Assembly (NCBI RefSeq): GCF_024385525.1
Contig: NZ_JANFLU010000012.1
Span: 1 to 64,000 of the forward strand
Source: Arthrobacter sp. zg-Y238
Lineage (GTDB): Bacteria > Actinomycetota > Actinomycetes > Actinomycetales > Micrococcaceae
Length of the DNA: 64,000 bases
Direction of reading: 5' to 3'
Below are positions 52,094 to 61,488 of the stretch, one piece after another (position 1 is the stretch's first letter; each line of letters starts with the position of its first letter). The position numbers were made by a program, and so were the translations under genes. Under the pieces are notes generated by a model that saw nothing but the letters and a program-made list of their open reading frames with translations, made no database searches and had not been told where the DNA came from.

Positions 52094-52657
52094 ATGAAAA
52101 GCCGAAAACCGCGACGACCGGACGTGACGACGCTGGAGCTGATCGGGGGGCCCGAGCGACTCGAACTTCACCTCCACAGCTACGACGACCGGTGGCCGGC
52201 AATTTATCTCACTCACCGTCACCGCATTGAGGGTGCCATCGGGACAGCGAACGCCGGGATCGAGCACATCGGCTCGACGTCGGTTCCAGGACTGGCAGCG
52301 AAGCCGATCATCGACATCGTGGTTGCGGTAGAGGACATCACCGCCGAAGAGGACTACCTCGATCCGCTCATCGCCGCCGGATACGAACTGCGGGTACGCG
52401 AACCGGGACATCGCCTCGTACGCACACCGGCCCGTGACGTGCACGTGCACCTGTACGGGCGAGACGATCCTGCCGTGGACGAATACCTCATCCTGCGCGA
52501 CCACCTGCGGGCAAATGCGGATGACCGCGCCCTCTATGAGAGCACTAAGAGAGCGCTGCTCAGCAGGCAGTGGGACGATATGAACGACTACGCCGACGCC
52601 AAGACCGACGTCATCCTGGCGATCAAGGCACGGGCAAGAGCAGCTCGCGGAGGCTAA
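52094..52657 (+). CDS. GrpB-family nucleotidyltransferase-like protein
   Basis: 187 residues. The motif HIGSTSVPGLAAKPIIDIVVAV contains the G-S-T...D-I-x-V pattern of the GrpB (UPF0157) branch of the nucleotidyltransferase superfamily, and VHVHLYGRDDP matches the later family block. A GTG just before the ATG at 52094 is an alternative start. No partner gene. Substrate unknown. Confidence 0.88.
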   Translation: MKSRKPRRPDVTTLELIGGPERLELHLHSYDDRWPAIYLTHRHRIEGAIGTANAGIEHIGSTSVPGLAAKPIIDIVVAVEDITAEEDYLDPLIAAGYELRVREPGHRLVRTPARDVHVHLYGRDDPAVDEYLILRDHLRANADDRALYESTKRALLSRQWDDMNDYADAKTDVILAIKARARAARGG

Positions 52658-52685
52658 TCAGATAAACAGGTGGCCATGCTCGTGT

Positions 52686-53273
52686 TCATCCGGCCGAGAC
52701 GGAGTTCGTACCCTCGGTTTCGATCAAGGGGTCCCCTGAGGTGTAGGTGACGGTGTTGTTCTCTCCTTCGACGTCGATGTCACCGGTCTCCTCGACGCCG
52801 ACAGAGTTCGCAGTTCCGTCCACATCGATGTCGGGCACATTGCTGAGGGTGGCTGAATTATTGTTGCCCTCAATGTCGAGGCTTTCGGCGTCCTCGCCGC
52901 TGACTGAGTTGTTATTGCCCCGGATGTCGATGTCTTCACATTGACCAGTGGTCCGCACCGTGGAGCCATTTGTCTCGACGTCGATGTCCCCGCCGCCGGA
53001 GCAGGTAATGCTGACGCTGGTGTTCGCTTCAGTGATTTTATGTTCCTGCCCCCGGCTGAGGGTGATCGTCGCACCGGAGCCGCCGGATGTCGTTGATGCG
53101 CTTGGGTCCGTCGCGGAGGCCGTGGCCGTGCTCTCCGGTGTTCCGACGCTGGTTGATGATGGGGTTCCGGTTTCCTCGGGTGTCGGCGCCGGGTCGGCAG
53201 AGCATCCGGCGATGAGTGCCAGGCCCGCAACGGCGGTGATCACGGGGGCGGTGATGCGGGAGCTTCGGTACAT
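52686..53273 (-). CDS. DUF3060 repeat lipoprotein
   Basis: 195 residues. Signal peptide with lipobox LIAGC (C24), a Thr/Ser/Pro-rich spacer (about 28-70), then about five 20-residue units of the type xDIDIxGxNNSVxxxxx. These are the DUF3060 repeats, likely to stack into a right-handed parallel beta solenoid. AGGAG precedes ATG 53273. The protein should sit on the cell surface; role unknown. Confidence 0.85.
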   Translation of the reverse strand: MYRSSRITAPVITAVAGLALIAGCSADPAPTPEETGTPSSTSVGTPESTATASATDPSASTTSGGSGATITLSRGQEHKITEANTSVSITCSGGGDIDVETNGSTVRTTGQCEDIDIRGNNNSVSGEDAESLDIEGNNNSATLSNVPDIDVDGTANSVGVEETGDIDVEGENNTVTYTSGDPLIETEGTNSVSAG

Positions 53274-53309
53274 GCGGGTCTCCTCAGCTAGGCGGGGCTG
53301 GATGTTGTA

Positions 53310-53430
53310 TCGGCCTGCCCGGAGAGAAAGCTGCAGCTGCCCGAGCAATTCCTCAATTGGGGCTCTTCCGTTTGCCTGTTAATCATCCAGCATCTTGCAC
53401 CGGATGGCCACGCAACTCCGCAGAACGCTG
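53310..53430 (-). pseudogene. Decayed fragment of the 55762-56538 membrane-protein gene
   Basis: Aligns with 55877-55998 on the same strand at roughly 75 percent by eye, with small indels; shared blocks include CTCCAGCATCTTG-like and ATGGCCACG segments. The frame is broken and only about a sixth of the gene remains. It ends a few bases before the SDR gene stop at 53435. Confidence 0.8.
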
Positions 53431-53434
53431 GGGG

Positions 53435-54262
53435 TCAGGCAGCTGGCCGCCGGGTGAGACGCTCGGTGATGAGCCGGTTGGCCCAGTTCGGAGTCATCTG
53501 GGAGAGCATGACTAGGAAGCGTGCCTGCGGTCCGACGGCGTGGTGGACGTTGCGGGGCCACTTCCGATTGAGGCGGGACCTGATGCTGCGTTCCACGGCG
53601 GCGACGGCAGCTGCGGCAACGTCGGTTTCGTTCAGCCGCACGCCGAGCGACTGGATTGCTCCGATACTGACGCCCTTAACCATCCCGGTGTTGACGAACA
53701 GCGGCCACAGATCGAGCACGGCAATGCCATGCTCCGCCCATTCCAGTTCCAGTGCCTCGGTCAGGCCGCGGACCGCGAACTTCGTGGCGCCGTAGGTGGC
53801 AAGATCGGGCTGCCCGTAAATGGCTGAGGCGGATCCCAGGTTGAGCAGCACCGGCCTGTCAGCGTTCTTCAGGTACGGGAACGCGGTATGCGCACCGTTG
53901 ATGGTGCCGAGAACGTTGACGTCCACGAGCGCCCGGTGCCGTTCAAGGTCTGTATCAACGAACGGCCCGGCAGCCAGCAGCCCGGCGTTGTTGACCAGAA
54001 GGTCCAAATGGTCCTCGCCAACGGAGGCCAGGGCGTCGCGCCACTGCTGGGCGTCCCGGACATCGAGTGTTCCCGTGACCACCGTGGTGCCATGCTCGGC
54101 AGCGATGTCCTTAAGTTCGGCGAGGCCCTGGCTTTCGATGTCGAAGGCGCCGACTTTCCATCCATTGCGCAACAGCCGGGCCGCGGTGGCGTGCCCGATA
54201 CCGCGGGCGGCGCCGGTGACGACGGCGACGCGGCGCGAGTGCTGCTCAGTGTTCCCGGCCAT
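53435..54262 (-). CDS. Short-chain dehydrogenase/reductase
   Basis: 275 residues. Cofactor loop TGAARGIG, NNAG motif and the classical active site S...Y-x3-K in YGATKFAVRG. It starts 1 base past the stop of the flavin monooxygenase gene, so the two form one transcript. The SDR may act on the alcohol or ketone paired with the monooxygenase step; the substrate cannot be read. Confidence 0.9.
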   Translation of the reverse strand: MAGNTEQHSRRVAVVTGAARGIGHATAARLLRNGWKVGAFDIESQGLAELKDIAAEHGTTVVTGTLDVRDAQQWRDALASVGEDHLDLLVNNAGLLAAGPFVDTDLERHRALVDVNVLGTINGAHTAFPYLKNADRPVLLNLGSASAIYGQPDLATYGATKFAVRGLTEALELEWAEHGIAVLDLWPLFVNTGMVKGVSIGAIQSLGVRLNETDVAAAAVAAVERSIRSRLNRKWPRNVHHAVGPQARFLVMLSQMTPNWANRLITERLTRRPAA

Positions 54263-54263
54263 G

Positions 54264-55649
54264 TCAGGCCCCCACACTGTCGGTTGCGGCCTGCGCAGCG
54301 GTTCTGCGCCGCGCTCCGGCATCGCGCTCCCTGCGCAGGGCACGCATGTAATCGACGAAATCCACCTGGATGGTGTGCCGCTTGCTGGCGACGTACCTTT
54401 TGGTGATCGCCTTGCGGTGGCGGTCGATCTCGGCGTCCATCGTGGCCCGCTCGGGCAGAACGTAACGGCCCTGGAGATGGTCGGCGGCGAGCTCGGACTG
54501 CCGCTCGGCGATCGGCATTACCGCACCGAGCGGTTGAACCAGTCCGATGAAGTACAGCCCCGGCACCGTCGGGTGGAACATCCGCTGGTAGAGCCGGATC
54601 TCGTTATCTCCGGAGGGGTCGAGGAAGCCGGCGTCAAAGAACGGGAACGAGATCTTGTAGCCGGTGCAGTAGATCACCAGGTCGGCCGCGACGCGGGTGC
54701 CGTCGGTGAAGACTACGCTGTCACCGTCGAAACGCTGGATGTTGGGCTTCGGGACCACGTCACCGTGGGCCAGCCTGTCGAGTATCCGGCTGGAGACGGT
54801 CGGGTGGGCCTGGGCGAACTTGTGGTCGGGTTCCTGAAGGCCGTAACGCGACATTGGGCCGGTGGCGGCGCGCATGACCACGCGGGCGACGCCCCAGCGG
54901 ACCCGGGACGGGATCTTCTCGTGCGCTCCGATCTCGTCGAAGGGCTTGCCGAAGACGTACTTGGGAATGATGTGCACGCCCCGACGGTGGGAGAGGTAGG
55001 TCTCGGCCGCGTGGTAGCTGGCATCTGTACAGATATCCATGGCCGAGTTGCCCATGCCGAGCACCACGATCCGCTTGCCGGTGAGCTGTTGCTCGTCCGT
55101 GTAGTCGTGGGAGTGCATCTGCTCACCGGTGAAACCTTCGGCGCCGGGGAAGGGTGGCTCCGGCATGCGGGGGTCCCAGTGGTGGCCGTTGGCCACTATG
55201 ACCGAGCCGTAGCGCCGGGTCTCGGCGGTGCTCAGCCGAACCTCGAAGCCGCCGCCGGGCAGGGGGCGCACGTGCTCCACACCGGTGTTGAAGGTGATCT
55301 TGTCCCGGAACCCGAAGTGGTCGACGTAGGCGTCGAAGTACGCCGCGACCTGGTCGTGGCGTGCGAAATTGGGCAGGTTCGCGGGCATGGGAAAGTCGCT
55401 GAATTCCATCCGGCTGCGCGAGGTGTTGATGTGCAGGGACTTGTAGGCCGCGGACACCCCGTTGCTGTTGCCCCATACCCAGTTGCCGCCGACCCGGTCC
55501 GAGAGTTCAAAGCAATCGAAGGCAAGTCCCCGTTCGTGGAGAACTTTGGCCGCAGTGATTCCGGAGCAGCCCGCGCCGATGACGCATACGCGCTCGCGCT
55601 CGCTGCTGCCGAGCTCGTCGGCGGGTGCTGTGCTGTGGACTGTCGTCAT
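54264..55649 (-). CDS. Flavin-containing monooxygenase (FMO/BVMO type)
   Basis: 461 residues. FAD-binding GAGCSG (25-30), NADPH-binding GMGNSAMD, and the FMO-specific C-terminal TGY in VIYCTGYKISFP. It should oxygenate a substrate with O2 and NADPH; an FMO rather than a classical BVMO signature is seen. It is first in a two-gene operon with an SDR and has a good palindrome (55688-55701) about 40 bases upstream. Confidence 0.92.
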   Translation of the reverse strand: MTTVHSTAPADELGSSERERVCVIGAGCSGITAAKVLHERGLAFDCFELSDRVGGNWVWGNSNGVSAAYKSLHINTSRSRMEFSDFPMPANLPNFARHDQVAAYFDAYVDHFGFRDKITFNTGVEHVRPLPGGGFEVRLSTAETRRYGSVIVANGHHWDPRMPEPPFPGAEGFTGEQMHSHDYTDEQQLTGKRIVVLGMGNSAMDICTDASYHAAETYLSHRRGVHIIPKYVFGKPFDEIGAHEKIPSRVRWGVARVVMRAATGPMSRYGLQEPDHKFAQAHPTVSSRILDRLAHGDVVPKPNIQRFDGDSVVFTDGTRVAADLVIYCTGYKISFPFFDAGFLDPSGDNEIRLYQRMFHPTVPGLYFIGLVQPLGAVMPIAERQSELAADHLQGRYVLPERATMDAEIDRHRKAITKRYVASKRHTIQVDFVDYMRALRRERDAGARRRTAAQAATDSVGA

Positions 55650-55687
55650 TGGCGCTCCAAGCAGGTGGATGTAGGCCGGGCAATACT

Positions 55688-55701
55688 GTGACCTACGTCA
55701 C
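55688..55701. promoter_or_regulatory. Palindrome upstream of the FMO-SDR operon, possible operator
   Basis: GTGAC-CTAC-GTCAC, flanked by ACT on the left and TGTA on the right. It is centred about 45 bases before the FMO start. TetR- or CRP-type repressor sites have this shape. No regulator gene lies nearby. Confidence 0.5.
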
Positions 55702-55761
55702 TGTAGACTTACCCGGCCGCGCCAAGCGTTAGCAACACCCCGGCAGGCGGCGTCGTGCTGG

Positions 55762-56538
55762 CTACTTAATCCCGAAGTCGAAGCCGCCCTGACGGTGCCC
55801 GAACCGCTCCCGAAGGAAGTTGCCCGTGTTGGTCAGCTCCGCAGAGGTGCGGCGGTGACGGCTGGCGTGCAGCGTCTCGGCCTGTCCGGCAAGGAGCTGC
55901 AACTGCTCGGCCAGTTCCTCGTTGGGGGTCCTTCCGCTCGCCTGTTTGGTCTCCAGCATCTTGGGCGGAATGGCCACGTAACTCTGAAGAACGCTCGGCA
56001 GGTAGTCACGCACAGTGGCGGACAGTTCGTACTCAAATTGGGGATCGCCCAGCGGCTGGCGCGTTTCGGCGTCGATCACCGCGTCCAGCGTCTGGCAGGT
56101 TTCCAGAATGCTGACGTAGGCCTCGGACGGAAGGCGGCTCCTGTTTCGTTTGGCGAGGGCGGCAGACCAGGCCAAAGCGGAGGACAGGTCCTCCGGCGGC
56201 GTTGTCGCTGTCCCGGGCTGGGCCGGGGCGCCGGCCTGCTGGGGCATAACCTGCGGTCCCCGGGTCCTGGGGTGCAGCCACAGGTCCCGGAGCATGTAGG
56301 ACCGCATACCCGCTACGGCTATGAGCCCGAGAACCACGAAGAACGAGAGGATGAACTGCGCTGCGTTCCCGGGCAGGGCGACGGCCGCCAGGACGAGCGC
56401 AACGTATAGGCCACCCTCAAGGATCACTTTCCAGTTACTCCTGCGTACCCCGATCATCAGCACCAGGAGTGGCATAAAAGGAAAGAAGAGGAGCGCGACG
56501 GTGACTTTGAAGATGTTCCCCACGGTAAGGCGAGACAT
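55762..56538 (-). CDS. Membrane protein of unknown function
   Basis: 258 residues. Two or three N-terminal helices (about 8-30, 38-56 and 60-78), then a Pro/Ala linker and a soluble helical C-terminal domain (about 120-255) rich in Gln, Leu and Arg. ATG 56538 is chosen for GAGAGG upstream; ATG 56541 is nearly as good. It is upstream of the FMO-SDR operon on the same strand, and a decayed piece of the same gene lies beyond the SDR. Confidence 0.75.
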   Translation of the reverse strand: MSRLTVGNIFKVTVALLFFPFMPLLVLMIGVRRSNWKVILEGGLYVALVLAAVALPGNAAQFILSFFVVLGLIAVAGMRSYMLRDLWLHPRTRGPQVMPQQAGAPAQPGTATTPPEDLSSALAWSAALAKRNRSRLPSEAYVSILETCQTLDAVIDAETRQPLGDPQFEYELSATVRDYLPSVLQSYVAIPPKMLETKQASGRTPNEELAEQLQLLAGQAETLHASRHRRTSAELTNTGNFLRERFGHRQGGFDFGIK

Positions 56539-56779
56539 CATGATCCTCTCGTGAATGGATAGTGGCGGAGCTGCAGCCAACTACGCCAGATTACAACTCC
56601 ACTCTGGTTGTCGGCTGTGGACTCCGATCCCGGTTTAGGCTGCCAGCAAAAGCAGATGTTCTACCCGTATATAACCGTCCCGGCAGGCTTTGAATTCCCA
56701 CAGGTTTGAACACCAGGACGGATTGGCGCGGGCCTCCTCAGCGCCAGGCCCGCCGGAGGCATCTTGTTACAGTGGCGCC

Positions 56780-57616
56780 ATGAAAGTCCGTCCCTACAGC
56801 GAAGTTGATGTCTTCTCCTCTGAGCCGTATCGGGGCAATGCGTTGGCGGTTGTTCACGACGCCGACGGCCTGAATGCCGAAGAGATGCAGCGGTTCGCAA
56901 CCTGGACAAACCTCTCGGAGACGACGTTCCTCCTGCCACCAACCACACCGGAGGCTGACTACCGGGTGCGGATCTTCACCACCAAGGAAGAACTGCCTTT
57001 CGCCGGCCATCCAACCCTTGGAACCGCCAAAGCCTGGCTGGACGCCGGGGGATCGCCAAGGCCCGACGGAACAGTCATCCAGGAATGCGCGGCAGGGCTG
57101 ATAACGATCCGCGTAGCGGGGGATCAGCTGGCCTTCGCGGCGCCGCCGCTCACCCGCTACGAACCCGTGGACGAGCCGCTGGCGCAACGGATAGCGGCAA
57201 TTCTGGGGATCCCCCGGGAGAACATCCTTGATGCGTCCTGGCTGGTTAATGGTCCTCGATGGATTGGGATTCGGCTTTCCTCTGCACAGGAAGTCTTGAG
57301 CCTGCTGCCCGATCCGGGCAAGGCCGGCGATCTGGAAATCGGCGTGGTGGGGCCCTATGGGCCCATGGAGGAAACCCAGTTCGAGGTGCGTGCCTTCGTC
57401 GGAGGCGACCCCGTCTGGGAAGACCCCGTGACCGGCAGCCTGAACGCGGGCCTGGCACGCTGGCTGACCGACACAGCTGTGGCGTCGCCGCCCTACACCG
57501 CTTCACAGGGAACGGTTCTTGGGCGCAGAGGCCGTGTCCATGTCAGTCTCAGCGAGGGGAAAATCTGGGTTGGAGGACAGGTCACGGGCTGCATCGGGGG
57601 GACGGTCCGGCTGTAG
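56780..57616 (+). CDS. PhzF-family isomerase/epimerase-like protein
   Basis: 278 residues, the usual length. The catalytic Glu (E47 in NLSETTFLLPP), the PFAGHPTLGTA loop and the C-terminal DPVTGSLNAGLARWL motif identify PhzF. Family members isomerise small molecules; only a few make phenazines, and no phenazine genes are here. No clear ribosome-binding site before the ATG. It stands alone, followed by a weak GGGCGG/CCGCCC hairpin (57622-57646). Confidence 0.9.
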   Translation: MKVRPYSEVDVFSSEPYRGNALAVVHDADGLNAEEMQRFATWTNLSETTFLLPPTTPEADYRVRIFTTKEELPFAGHPTLGTAKAWLDAGGSPRPDGTVIQECAAGLITIRVAGDQLAFAAPPLTRYEPVDEPLAQRIAAILGIPRENILDASWLVNGPRWIGIRLSSAQEVLSLLPDPGKAGDLEIGVVGPYGPMEETQFEVRAFVGGDPVWEDPVTGSLNAGLARWLTDTAVASPPYTASQGTVLGRRGRVHVSLSEGKIWVGGQVTGCIGGTVRL

Positions 57617-57671
57617 TGTTCGGGCGGCAGTCGCCGTCGTCCGCCCAAGCGACGCGAATTCCAGAACGCGG

Positions 57672-59366
57672 CTAGGTGCTTCGCCCGGCGGGAGAGCGCG
57701 GCGCTCGGACGAGAGGACTAGCCGGGTCGCCAAGGGCCCGATGCACGGACGCGACGGCGCTTGACCCTTCGCCGACCGCTGCCGCGATGCGCTTCATAGA
57801 GCCGTGACGGACGTCGCCTGCTGCAAAAACGCCTGGCGTGGAGGTTTCAAAGGGCATAGGTTCGCGGCCCAGCGGCTGCCACTGGTCCAGGGCCTGGATG
57901 GCGATGTCGGTTCCGGTACGGATGAAGCCTGCAGTGTCTCTATCCAGGGTGGGCAGCCAGGCGCTGGCAGGGTCGGCTCCGATGAAGCAGAACAGGCCGC
58001 GCGCATCCACCGAACCGGCGGTATCGATGCGGACCGAATCCAGGGCGGAGCCACCGTCCAATCCGATGATGTTCGATTCGGTATGGATACGGATTCGGGG
58101 ATCCTCCCGCAGGCGGTCCACGAGGTAGGAGGACATCCGCGCACCAACCTCGGTTCCCCGCACCACCAGATGGACCTGGCATCCATGGGATGCGAGATAG
58201 AGCGCCGCCTGGCCGGCCGAGTTCGCCCCGCCGACCACAACCACCGGGTGGCCTGTGACTTGGCGCACCTCGAGGCTGGTAGCGGCGTAATAGATGCCGC
58301 GTCCCTCGAAGTCCTCCCACCCCTGAACACCGAGACTTCGGTAGGCGGCCCCGGACGTAATCAATGCGGTGCGGGTATGGAGGGTAGCGCCGTCACCCAG
58401 CGTGAGCCTGAGGCCATCAGTCATAGTCTCGAGAGACACCGCATCGCAGGGCGCCCAGATCCTCACCCCGAACTTGATCGCCTGCAGTGTGGCTTGGCGG
58501 ATGAGGTCTCCGCCGGCAACTCCAAAGGGAAAACCAAGGAAGTTCTCGATTCGAGAGGTCGACGCCGCCTGGCCGCCGGGCGCGACGGCGTCGAGCACCA
58601 CCGTGCTCAGCCCTTCGGAAGCTGCGTAGATGGCCGCCGCGAGCCCGGCAGGTCCGCCGCCCACGACTAGCAGGTCCGTCGCGCCCTCGTGGTGGGGCTG
58701 GTAACTCAACCCGAGCCGCTCGGCGATAGTCCCCGGCGTCGCACGCTTTATCAGCTTGCCCTGGATCAGCGCTGCCGGCAGATCATCGGCTGCGATGCCG
58801 TGGCCGTCGAGGACGCCCATGTCGTCCGGCGGGACGACGAAGACGGTATGAATCAAATCCAGACGCTCTGCGAAGCGCCGAAGAGCCAGCAGTCCGCTCG
58901 ATGCTTCCGTGCCGATGAACTTGAGCGTCATGGCTGCCGGGCCCCGACGAAGCGCTTCACGGCGTTCCCAGAGAGTATGCAGAACAATTCCGCCCAGATC
59001 GTCATCCTGGTTCATAACCAGCCGCAGGTCCTCGCGGGCCAGGCGGCGGATCCGGCCGGACTCCTTCACCCGCGCCGACAGGAGTGCGGACTGTCCGTTG
59101 AGCAGCCCGAGCTCGCCGGCGAACGAGCGCGGTCCCAGCGTGCTGAGAACGGTTTCTTCATCCCACCACAACGGGTCGCGGACCATTTCAATGGCCCCCG
59201 ATTCCACGAGGATCATCGGATAGTTCAAATCTCCTGCGCGAAAGACATAGTCGCCGGCGCTGACGTCGGTTGGCGCGGCCAGAGAGAGGAGTCTGTCCCA
59301 CTGGGAGTCGGAAAGACTCGGCACATCGCTGGTTCGCTGGGCGGGGTGCTCACTGACATCCGTCAT
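57672..59366 (-). CDS. cNMP-binding protein fused to thioredoxin-reductase-like flavoprotein without CxxC
   Basis: 564 residues. Order: cyclic nucleotide-binding-like domain (about 20-140, with GELGLLNGQSALLSARV), thioredoxin-like linker (145-215), FAD domain with GGGPAG (236-241), then the NADPH domain with GGANSAGQA (379-387). In thioredoxin reductase a CATC motif stands in the position where this protein has A-A-T-S (361-364), so it cannot pass electrons by that disulfide. GGAAGGA precedes ATG 59366. Such proteins form a known but poorly described group. Confidence 0.88.
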   Translation of the reverse strand: MTDVSEHPAQRTSDVPSLSDSQWDRLLSLAAPTDVSAGDYVFRAGDLNYPMILVESGAIEMVRDPLWWDEETVLSTLGPRSFAGELGLLNGQSALLSARVKESGRIRRLAREDLRLVMNQDDDLGGIVLHTLWERREALRRGPAAMTLKFIGTEASSGLLALRRFAERLDLIHTVFVVPPDDMGVLDGHGIAADDLPAALIQGKLIKRATPGTIAERLGLSYQPHHEGATDLLVVGGGPAGLAAAIYAASEGLSTVVLDAVAPGGQAASTSRIENFLGFPFGVAGGDLIRQATLQAIKFGVRIWAPCDAVSLETMTDGLRLTLGDGATLHTRTALITSGAAYRSLGVQGWEDFEGRGIYYAATSLEVRQVTGHPVVVVGGANSAGQAALYLASHGCQVHLVVRGTEVGARMSSYLVDRLREDPRIRIHTESNIIGLDGGSALDSVRIDTAGSVDARGLFCFIGADPASAWLPTLDRDTAGFIRTGTDIAIQALDQWQPLGREPMPFETSTPGVFAAGDVRHGSMKRIAAAVGEGSSAVASVHRALGDPASPLVRAPRSPAGRST

Positions 59367-59488
59367 GTTGATCCTTCCGCAGGGATGATGCTCATCCGGA
59401 GAAACGCGGAGCTGGGAGGTGGATTGAGGATGCAGTGAGATTACCCGATTGGACCCGGAAATGGATGCCCCCGCCGGAACGTCAGACG

Positions 59489-60964
59489 CTACGACCCGGC
59501 GTCGCCGTCCCGGACCGCCGCGAGTTCCAGGACGCGGTCGCGGCAGAGCCGCCAGCCGAGCATCAGCGCGGGGATGATGACCACCAGGGAAGCGATGGTC
59601 CAGGTGCCCACGGGCGAATCGAAGGCCATCAGGATCAGCACGGCGAGAAGGAACACGAGCGTGATCCAGCCGGTCACGGGAGCGCCGGGCATCCGGAATG
59701 CGGGACGTTCCAGCTCGCCGCGCTTGGCCCGCTTGGCCAGCTCCATCTGGCACAGGACAATCATGGCCCAGGTGCTGATGATGCCCAGCGACGCAACGTT
59801 CAGGACAATTTCGAAGGCGTCTGCGGGCACCACGGCGTTGAGGACGACGCCGAGGAGGGCCACCACGGCGGTCAGGGCGATACCGCCGTACGGGACACCG
59901 GCCTTGTTCATCCGCGCCGCGAACTTCGGGGCGGAGCCGGCCACGGACATGGAACGCATGATGCGGCCGGTGGAGTACAGGCCGGCGTTGAGCGAGGACA
60001 GCGCCGCGGTGAGGACCACCAGGTTCATGATCGCGTCCACGCCGCCGACGCCGATGGAACCGAAGAAGGTCACGAACGGGCTTTCGCCGGCGTGGTAGGC
60101 GTTGTAGGGCAGCAGCAGCGAGAGCAGGACCAAGGTGCCGACGTAGAACACGGCAATGCGAACAACCACCGTGTTGATGGCCCGCGGCATGATCTTCTCC
60201 GGGTGCTCGGTCTCGCCCGCAGCGGTGCCGATGAGCTCGATCGAGGCGTAGGCAAACACCACGCCCTGCATTACGACGACGGCGGGCAGCAGGCCGTTGG
60301 GGAACAGGCCGCCGTTGTCCGAGATGAGGCTGAAGCCGACCTGCTGGCCGTCCACCGGGGTGCCGAAGATGACGAAGCAGATGCCCACAATCAGGAAGGC
60401 CACCAGGGCCACTACCTTGATCAACGCGAACCAGAACTCGAGTTCGCCGAACACCTTGACGCTGACGAGGTTAAGTCCAAGTACCAGGATCAGGGCGGCC
60501 AGGGCCCAGGTCCATTGCGGCACCTCGGCAATGGGGGCCCAGTATTTCTTGAAGAAGTTCATGTACAGCGCGACGGCGGTGATGTCCACAATTGCGGTCA
60601 TGGCCCAGTTCAGCCAGTACAGCCAGCCGGACACAAAGGCGGCCTTCTCACCGAAGAACTCGCGGGCGTAGGAGACGAAGGAGCCGGTGGTGGGCCGGTG
60701 CATCACCAGTTCGCCCAGGGCCCGCAGGATCAGGAAGGCGAAGAAACCGCAGACGGCGTAGCTGATGACCAACGACGGCCCGGCCGTGGCCAGCCGGCCG
60801 CCGGCACCCATGAACAGACCGGTACCGATGGCCCCGCCAATGGCAATCATTTGCACCTGGCGGGGCTTGAGGCCCTTCTGGTAACCCGCGTCCTCGTGCT
60901 CGATACTGGTTTCGGCTGTGCGGTCGGGAGCCTTTTGCTCCGGGCTGGCCGCTTGCTGTGTCAT
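59489..60964 (-). CDS. Amino acid permease (GABA/asparagine permease type)
   Basis: 491 residues with 12 helices. The AAT-family signature [20 protein letters not shown] and the [18 protein letters not shown] block place it with AnsP, GabP and CycA carriers. AAGGA precedes the ATG. A single gene with a long upstream gap. The exact amino acid is unknown. Confidence 0.92.
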   Translation of the reverse strand: MTQQAASPEQKAPDRTAETSIEHEDAGYQKGLKPRQVQMIAIGGAIGTGLFMGAGGRLATAGPSLVISYAVCGFFAFLILRALGELVMHRPTTGSFVSYAREFFGEKAAFVSGWLYWLNWAMTAIVDITAVALYMNFFKKYWAPIAEVPQWTWALAALILVLGLNLVSVKVFGELEFWFALIKVVALVAFLIVGICFVIFGTPVDGQQVGFSLISDNGGLFPNGLLPAVVVMQGVVFAYASIELIGTAAGETEHPEKIMPRAINTVVVRIAVFYVGTLVLLSLLLPYNAYHAGESPFVTFFGSIGVGGVDAIMNLVVLTAALSSLNAGLYSTGRIMRSMSVAGSAPKFAARMNKAGVPYGGIALTAVVALLGVVLNAVVPADAFEIVLNVASLGIISTWAMIVLCQMELAKRAKRGELERPAFRMPGAPVTGWITLVFLLAVLILMAFDSPVGTWTIASLVVIIPALMLGWRLCRDRVLELAAVRDGDAGS

Positions 60965-61488
60965 TGGTGGTTGTCCTTTTATCTATTTGAGCCGGCGGGG
61001 TTATCGCCGGAGTTGCAAACCGCAGCGGCAGGCGTTGAAGGGCGTTGGCGTGTGCTTACTCATGCTCTCTGGTTGTTCGGGGCTCTAACAAATTCACCCG
61101 TAGACTATGGCGCCGGTCGCATCGCAGCGTCAAAAACGGAAGCATGGTGAGTATTTGCCACAAGGGCGTTTACGGGGCGGACCCTGTCCGGGTGGGTGTA
61201 GAACCCAGCACAGGAGGATGAGGGCCGGCTCCAGGGTGCCGCGCCCGTCGAAGCAGCTCGTGTGACGAGAATGAGACCCCGATGCCCAGCAGCGTCAGTA
61301 TCGGAATGCCCGCGGCATGCTCATCAATACCCTGATGGCCTGCGGACGTAGATGGACCCGGACCCCGCAGGCAGTCAGCTGGCCGAGCGGGTGCTGAGGA
61401 AACCACGGCCCCGCCCGCGGGCTGCCCGGCCCCATGGGAACCGGGCCGGGCAGATTGTGAGGGACAGGGCGGGCAGGATTGCGGAGCA
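60965..61488. other. Long gap, nothing assigned
   Basis: 524 bases upstream of the amino acid permease and downstream of an SDR gene. Short minus-strand frames exist (for example ending in HELLRRAR-type sequence), but none has a start, length or motif to support it. It may include a gene remnant and the promoter of the permease. Confidence 0.4.

Noticed and set aside
59435-61150. A 571-codon plus-strand frame opposite the amino acid permease
   Set aside because: Composition is Gly/His/Gln/Asp-rich as expected for the antisense of a membrane protein; no start signal or motif.
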